Positions 59,179 through 64,000 of a stretch of DNA of 64,000 bases are shown in pieces. The stretch is from an uncultured Alphaproteobacteria bacterium (GTDB taxonomy: Bacteria; Pseudomonadota; Alphaproteobacteria; HIMB59; GCA-002718135). The translations under genes and the position numbers were made by a program. Where the stretch lies: NCBI GenBank assembly GCA_902524385.1, contig CABZCZ010000001.1:1-64000 (forward strand), given 5' to 3'. Under the pieces are notes generated by a model. That model searched no databases and had not been told where the DNA came from. It saw only the letters and a list, made by a program, of their open reading frames with translations. Within the stretch, counting starts at the first letter, position 1. The number at the start of each line of letters is the position of its first letter.

Positions 59179-61983
59179 TTATAAAATTTTATTTAAAAAT
59201 TCACCTGTATAGCTTTTTTTATTATTTGCAATATCTTCGGGGGTACCAGTTCCAACAATTTGACCACCATTTACACCTCCTAAAGGACCAAGATCAATTA
59301 TATGATCAGCTGTTTTAATAACATCAAGATTATGCTCGATAACAATTACAGTATTACCTTCATCAACGAGTGTATGAAGAATTTTAAGTAATTTTTTAAC
59401 ATCATCAAAATGAAGACCGGTTGTTGGCTCATCTAGGATATATAGTGTTTTTCCTGTTGATCTTTTTGATAATTCTTTTGACAATTTTATTCTTTGCGCT
59501 TCACCACCTGACAAAGTAGTAGCTGATTGACCTATTTTTATATAATCTAACCCAACATCCATAAGAGTTTGTAGTTTTTGTTTTATTGCAGGAATTTTAT
59601 CAAAAAATTTATAACCTTCTTCAACAGTCATTTCTAAAACATCTGAAATAGATTTATCTTTATATTTTACTTCTAAAGTTTCTCTATTATACCTTTTACC
59701 TTTACAAATATCACACTCGACATAAACATCGGCTAAAAAATGCATTTCTATTTTTTTTACTCCATCACCTTCGCATGATTCACATCTACCGCCCTTAACG
59801 TTAAATGAAAAACGACCTGGTTTGTAGCCTCTAGCACTTGACTCATTTAAATTAGCAAACCAATCTCTAATTGGAGTAAAGCATCCTGTGTATGTTGCAG
59901 GATTTGATCTGGGTGTTCTTCCAATGGGGGATTGATCTATATCAATCACTTTATCGATATGATTAATACCTTTAAAGTTAAAACGACTTTCATCTTTATT
60001 TAGAGATTTATTGAAATATTCATCTAACCTTTGATACAATGTATCAATAATTAATGAAGATTTACCACTTCCAGATACACCTGTAACAGTAATAAAGTTT
60101 CCTAGTGGTAATGTAATATTAAGATTATCCAAATTATTTGTTTTAATTTTATTAAGTTTGAAAACTTTATTTTTATTAAATTTTCTTCTACTTTTTGGTA
60201 CTTCTATTTCTAAAGATTTATTTAAGTATTTTGCTGTCAAACTTTTATTATTTTTTAATATTTTTTTAAGTTCTCCCTCTGCAATTATGTGCCCTCCATT
60301 AACTCCTGCTTTAACACCAATATCAATTATATGATCAGATTGCCTAATTGCATCCTCATCATGTTCAACAACAATTACAGTATTTCCTAAATCTCTTAAT
60401 CTAAATAAAGTTTCAATTAATTGCTGATTATCTTTTTGATGTAATCCAATAGATGGTTCATCCAAAACATATAAAACTCCTGTTAAACCTGAGCCAATTT
60501 GACTTGCCAATCTAATTCTTTGACTTTCACCTCCAGACAAAGTTTTACTAGCTCTTGCTAATGATAAATAATCTAAACCAACTCTATTTAAAAAAACTAA
60601 TCTATCTTTTATTTCTTTAATAACTCCTTCAGCAATTTTTTTATTATTTTTATCAAGTTTACTTTCAAGTGATGAAAACCAGTGTAAACATTCGCTAATT
60701 GATTTTTTAGTAATATTTCCAATATGATTTTCATCAATTCTTACGGCTAAAGCTTTATCGTTAAGACGGAAACCATTGCAAACTTCACAGTCTCTTTCAG
60801 ATAAATATTTTTCTAATTCATACTGAAGCCACCATCTCTCAGTTTCCTCATATTTTCGATCAATAAAGTTAATGATTCCCTCAAAATCATATAAAAAATT
60901 TAGTTCACTATTCTCATCTCCATAAAGAATTATATTTTTTACTTTTTTTGGAATTTCACTCCATGGAACATTTTTCTTAACTTTGAATTGTTTTAAAATT
61001 TTATCTATTGTTTCAACAAAATATTTTTTTTGATAACCAAATACTTTTGTTTCCCATGGTTTAATAGCTCCATCAGATATTGATCTTGTTTCATCAGGCA
61101 CAATTTTGTTTTCATCAAAATATTTTTCAACTCCTAATCCATCACACTCAGAACATGCACCTTGTGGAGCATTAAAACTAAATAATCTAGGTTCAATCTC
61201 TTCAATACTAAATCCAGACACTGGACATGCAAATTTTGATGAAAATATTGATATTTTATTAGTATCTAAATTTTCTAAATATAATAAACCATCAGATAGT
61301 GTTAACGCAACTTCTATACTTTCACTCAGTCTTTGTTGGATATTTTTTTTTACAACAAGTCGATCAATTACAACATCAATATTATGTTTAAAATTCTTTT
61401 TAAGTGAAGGCACTTCATCAATATCATAGACAACATTATCTACTTTAAGTCGTTGATAACCTCTTTTTTTTAAATCTTCGATTTCTTTTCGATATTCACC
61501 TTTTCGATCTCTAACAATTGGAGATAAAATATAAATTCTTTTATCAATATTATTTTTAATTATAAGATCAGTCATTTCACTAACTGATTGCGATTTAATT
61601 GGTTTACCTGTTGCTGGAGAGTAGGGAACGCCAACTCTAGCATATAGCACTCTTAGGTAATCGTAGATTTCTGTGACTGTACCTACGGTACTTCTTGGAT
61701 TTTTTTGTGTAGTTTTTTGTTCTATAGAAATAGCTGGTGATAGACCATCAATACTATCCACATCAGGCTTATTCATCATTTGAAGAAATTGCCTTGCATA
61801 TGCTGATAGACTCTCAACATATTTTCTTTGTCCTTCAGAATAAATTGTATCAAATGCTAAAGTTGATTTTCCTGATCCACTTACACCTGTAATCACAACA
61901 AGTTTATTTTTTGGTATTTCTAAGTTGATATTTTTAAGATTGTGCTCTCTTGCACCTTTTATAACAATTTTATCTAAATTCAT
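59179..61983 (-). CDS. uvrA: UvrABC excinuclease subunit A
   Basis: Damage-recognition ATPase of nucleotide excision repair, 934 residues. Two ABC modules each have a Walker A ([14 protein letters not shown] near residue 31 and [14 protein letters not shown] near 645). Signatures are [16 protein letters not shown] and [15 protein letters not shown], and Walker B ends in DEPSIGLH and DEPTTGLH. Zinc-finger Cys pairs occur as CEVC and CESC-CDIC. Divergent from ssb across a 57-bp spacer containing a symmetric GTTAT/ATAAC element. The uvrA-ssb-gyrA order is familiar among alphaproteobacteria. Confidence 0.97.
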   Translation of the reverse strand: MNLDKIVIKGAREHNLKNINLEIPKNKLVVITGVSGSGKSTLAFDTIYSEGQRKYVESLSAYARQFLQMMNKPDVDSIDGLSPAISIEQKTTQKNPRSTVGTVTEIYDYLRVLYARVGVPYSPATGKPIKSQSVSEMTDLIIKNNIDKRIYILSPIVRDRKGEYRKEIEDLKKRGYQRLKVDNVVYDIDEVPSLKKNFKHNIDVVIDRLVVKKNIQQRLSESIEVALTLSDGLLYLENLDTNKISIFSSKFACPVSGFSIEEIEPRLFSFNAPQGACSECDGLGVEKYFDENKIVPDETRSISDGAIKPWETKVFGYQKKYFVETIDKILKQFKVKKNVPWSEIPKKVKNIILYGDENSELNFLYDFEGIINFIDRKYEETERWWLQYELEKYLSERDCEVCNGFRLNDKALAVRIDENHIGNITKKSISECLHWFSSLESKLDKNNKKIAEGVIKEIKDRLVFLNRVGLDYLSLARASKTLSGGESQRIRLASQIGSGLTGVLYVLDEPSIGLHQKDNQQLIETLFRLRDLGNTVIVVEHDEDAIRQSDHIIDIGVKAGVNGGHIIAEGELKKILKNNKSLTAKYLNKSLEIEVPKSRRKFNKNKVFKLNKIKTNNLDNLNITLPLGNFITVTGVSGSGKSSLIIDTLYQRLDEYFNKSLNKDESRFNFKGINHIDKVIDIDQSPIGRTPRSNPATYTGCFTPIRDWFANLNESSARGYKPGRFSFNVKGGRCESCEGDGVKKIEMHFLADVYVECDICKGKRYNRETLEVKYKDKSISDVLEMTVEEGYKFFDKIPAIKQKLQTLMDVGLDYIKIGQSATTLSGGEAQRIKLSKELSKRSTGKTLYILDEPTTGLHFDDVKKLLKILHTLVDEGNTVIVIEHNLDVIKTADHIIDLGPLGGVNGGQIVGTGTPEDIANNKKSYTGEFLNKIL

Positions 61984-61993
61984 GAATATTAGT

Positions 61994-62006
61994 GTTATCT
62001 AATAAC
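61994..62006. promoter_or_regulatory. Palindrome in the uvrA-ssb spacer, candidate SOS operator
   Basis: A perfect inverted repeat, GTTAT-CTA-ATAAC, lies 10 bp before the uvrA start and 34 bp before ssb, and further GTTA half-sites occur at 62007 and 62015. Both flanking genes are often LexA-controlled in alphaproteobacteria, usually through GTTC-N7-GTTC; that sequence is absent here. A divergent LexA site is possible but unproven. Confidence 0.35.
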
Positions 62007-62040
62007 GTTAATATGTTATATGGATATATATAGAATTCTT

Positions 62041-62514
62041 ATGGTTGGTAGTGTTAATAAAACAATTTTATTAGGAAACTTAGGAAGAGATCCTGAAATT
62101 AGGTCTATGCAGTCTGGAGCTAAAATGGCTTCATTTTCAATTGCAACTTCAAAAAGATGGAAAGATAGAAATACTCAAGAACAAAAAGAAAAAACATCTT
62201 GGCATAACATTGTTGTTTTTGGAGACGGCTTAGTTGATATAGTAGAAAAATATGTAAAAAAAGGATCTAAAATTTATGTTGAAGGAGAGCTTCAAACAAG
62301 GAAATGGCAAGATAAAGATGGAAATGATAGATACACTACAGAGGTCATTTTACAGGGATATAATTGTAATTTAACCCTATTAGACAGCAGAAATAGTAAC
62401 TCTCAAGTATCAGATAATTCACAAGAAATGGATCAATCTAAGCCAATTGAAGACAATTCTTTTGGAAATCAATCAAGTGATTCTGATGATTTAGATGAAG
62501 ATATACCTTTTTAA
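62041..62514 (+). CDS. ssb: Single-stranded DNA-binding protein
   Basis: Replication and repair protein that coats single-stranded DNA. 157 residues from MVGSVNKTILLGNLG, the family N-terminus; an in-frame ATG 21 bases upstream is less likely. The OB fold (RDPEIRSMQSGAKMASFSIATS, KTSWHNIVVFGD, VEKYVKKGSKIYVEGEL) is followed by a flexible Ser/Gln/Asn-rich linker and the acidic tail DLDEDIPF that recruits partner proteins. It reads toward gyrA. Confidence 0.96.
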   Translation: MVGSVNKTILLGNLGRDPEIRSMQSGAKMASFSIATSKRWKDRNTQEQKEKTSWHNIVVFGDGLVDIVEKYVKKGSKIYVEGELQTRKWQDKDGNDRYTTEVILQGYNCNLTLLDSRNSNSQVSDNSQEMDQSKPIEDNSFGNQSSDSDDLDEDIPF

Positions 62515-62589
62515 ATATTTATATTAGATATTATTATTTAATTACTGAAAAATATAGTTTTTTTAATATAATTTAATCATTTATTTATA

Positions 62590-62618
62590 TTGGTTTAAAT
62601 TGTGCTTTTTGATATAAA
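62590..62618 (+). promoter_or_regulatory. Candidate gyrA promoter
   Basis: TTGGTT (62590-62595) and TATAAA (62613-62618) are separated by 17 bp, an ideal spacing for the housekeeping sigma factor, in the 142-bp spacer between ssb and gyrA. This would start gyrA mRNA about 30 bp before the GTG start. Confidence 0.45.
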
Positions 62619-62656
62619 AAATTCTTTATTTTTCATAGAAAACTTGGATTTTTTTA

Positions 62657-64000
62657 GTGCCTGACGAAATAGATACATCAAATAACGATAATCAAGAATC
62701 TAATAATATACCTTCGGTAAACTTAGAGCAAGAAATGCAAAAATCCTATCTGGATTACGCAATGTCTGTAATAGTTAGTAGGGCACTTCCAGACTGTAGA
62801 GATGGCTTAAAGCCAGTTCACAGAAGAATATTGTATTCTATGAGTGAGTCAGGATACAATTTTAATAAACCATACAAAAAATCTGCAAGAATAGTCGGTG
62901 ATGTAATGGGTAAATATCATCCTCATGGAGACTCAGCTATTTACAATTCTATGGTTAGAATGGCACAAAATTTTTCTATGCGATTAGAGTTAGTTGATGG
63001 TCAAGGAAATTTTGGATCCTTAGATGGAGATCCTCCTGCAGCAATGAGATACACTGAGGCACGACTTGCTAAAGTATCTGAGAGGCTTGTTGAAGATATT
63101 GATAAAAATACCGTTTCCTTTCAACCTAATTATGATGACACAACAAAAGAACCCTCAGTTTTGCCATCCCAATTTCCAAATCTTTTAGTTAATGGGGCAT
63201 CAGGAATAGCTGTTGGAATGGCGACTAATATTGCCCCACATAACTTAGGAGAAGTCATAGACGCATCTTTATATCTTATTAAAAATCCAGAATGTAATAT
63301 CTCAGATCTTCAAAAATATATTTTTGGTCCTGATTTTCCAACAGGGGGTCAAATAATTGGTAAAAAGGGCATAACAGAAGCATTTGAAACTGGAAAAGGT
63401 GGGTGTGTAGTTAGGTCAAAGACTAGCATTGAAAATTTTAAAAAGGATCGAGAGGCAATTGTACTCCACGAAATACCTTACCAGGTTAATAAATCAAAAT
63501 TATTAGAAAGGATTGCAGAAATTGTAAAAAATGGAATTGTTGAAGGAATTTCGGATTTAAGAGATGAGTCAGATAGAAACGGTGTTAGGGTTGTGATAGA
63601 ATTAAAAAAAGATGTAGACTCAAATATTATTCTCAATCAATTATATAAACATACTTTAATTCAAACGACATTCAATTCTAATATGCTTGCTTTAAATAAA
63701 GGTAAGCCGGAACAAATGAATTTAAAAGAAATTTTATCTTCATTTTTAGATTTCAGAGAAGAAGTAATAATAAAAAGAACATTATTTGACCTTAATAAAG
63801 CTAGAGAAAAAGCTCATATTTTAGTTGGATTGGTTGTTACTAATGAAGATATTGATGAAATTATAGAATTAATAAAAAGTTCAAAAGATACAAAAGAAGC
63901 AAAAGAAAAATTAATTAAAAAGAAATGGAAACTATCTAAACAAAATCTTAATTTTATTAAATCAGTTGAGGATGATACTGTAGAGTTAAAAAACAACACT
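62657..64000 (+). CDS. gyrA: DNA gyrase subunit A, partial (3' end outside window)
   Basis: N-terminal 448 residues of gyrase subunit A, which breaks and rejoins DNA for negative supercoiling. The start is GTG (62657); a stop codon at 62636-62638 in the same frame and no ATG between them support it. Motifs include [28 protein letters not shown], shortened to [16 protein letters not shown], the [10 protein letters not shown] quinolone-determining loop, the catalytic Tyr132 in AMRYTEARL (E. coli Tyr122), and [17 protein letters not shown]. Asn97 replaces the Asp at E. coli position 87, while Ser83 is kept. The gene continues beyond 64000. Confidence 0.97.
   Translation, partial: MPDEIDTSNNDNQESNNIPSVNLEQEMQKSYLDYAMSVIVSRALPDCRDGLKPVHRRILYSMSESGYNFNKPYKKSARIVGDVMGKYHPHGDSAIYNSMVRMAQNFSMRLELVDGQGNFGSLDGDPPAAMRYTEARLAKVSERLVEDIDKNTVSFQPNYDDTTKEPSVLPSQFPNLLVNGASGIAVGMATNIAPHNLGEVIDASLYLIKNPECNISDLQKYIFGPDFPTGGQIIGKKGITEAFETGKGGCVVRSKTSIENFKKDREAIVLHEIPYQVNKSKLLERIAEIVKNGIVEGISDLRDESDRNGVRVVIELKKDVDSNIILNQLYKHTLIQTTFNSNMLALNKGKPEQMNLKEILSSFLDFREEVIIKRTLFDLNKAREKAHILVGLVVTNEDIDEIIELIKSSKDTKEAKEKLIKKKWKLSKQNLNFIKSVEDDTVELKNNT

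Noticed and set aside
1..64000. tRNA or rRNA genes, CRISPR arrays, insertion sequences or att sites
   Set aside because: No cloverleaf-like GC blocks, repeated spacers, transposase motifs or terminal repeats were recognised; spacers are too short for most of them.

Overview
The window is one continuous, gene-dense piece of a bacterial chromosome with very AT-rich DNA (well under 35% G+C by eye), spacers mostly under 110 bp and many 1-20 bp gene overlaps. The gene content and local orders (an HdaA-like protein next to aspS; DUF815-yajC-secD-secF; uvrA divergent from ssb with gyrA behind it) point to an alphaproteobacterium. The compactness and AT bias suggest a streamlined marine lineage of the SAR11 / HIMB59-AEGEAN-169 kind, but that placement is inference. 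No rRNA, tRNA, CRISPR array, prophage or insertion sequence was seen, and no gene-free stretch exceeds about 150 bp.

Region 1 (1-4106): hdaA-like, aspS, a DMT exporter, a small membrane protein and an AlkA-type DNA glycosylase. Region 2 (4096-18975) is the metabolic centrepiece, an apparently complete purine-to-glyoxylate pathway in two divergent operons that start from a 52-bp spacer. The leftward arm holds 5-hydroxyisourate hydrolase, xanthine dehydrogenase XdhABC, guanine deaminase and a membrane urate hydroxylase with its own cytochrome c (PuuD). The rightward arm holds PuuE allantoinase, OHCU decarboxylase, allantoicase, ureidoglycolate lyase, a BMP-type nucleoside/purine ABC importer and a purine phosphoribosyltransferase. 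Region 3 (18904-33893) has a nitroreductase broken by a one-base homopolymer change, a rhodanese, TrpB2, a DUF1015-SerC-SerA serine operon, HtpG, a lytic-transglycosylase-like lipoprotein, an M20 amidohydrolase, membrane proteins, a PhyH oxygenase and a nucleoside hydrolase.

Region 4 (33890-43662) has pseudouridine catabolism (psuK-psuG), a giant three-domain fusion (APH kinase, M23 peptidase, class-III aminotransferase of the phospholyase type), a LysE exporter, an SRAP protein, and mcl-mtkA-mtkB (malyl-CoA lyase and malate thiokinase). Mcl/Mtk could assimilate the glyoxylate released by the purine pathway. Region 5 (43718-50238) is a compact set that looks like an uncharacterised GTP-derived (pteridine- or pyrimidine-like) small-molecule pathway: creatininase-family hydrolase, zinc-less MDR oxidoreductase, a PTPS/QueD-fold protein without the canonical catalytic residues, glycosyltransferase, methyltransferase, a stand-alone RibD reductase domain, and GTP cyclohydrolase II joined to a decayed RibB-like half. 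It is the best candidate for an undescribed system here.

Region 6 (50241-64000) is mostly housekeeping: peroxiredoxin, DMT transporters, a class-III aminotransferase, acylphosphatase, an FKBP-rhodanese-like fusion, DUF815 ATPase, yajC-secD-secF, superoxide dismutase, uvrA, ssb, and gyrA running off the right edge. This GyrA has Asn at the position equivalent to E. coli Asp87. All calls come from reading the sequence and remembered family motifs; no database search was run.
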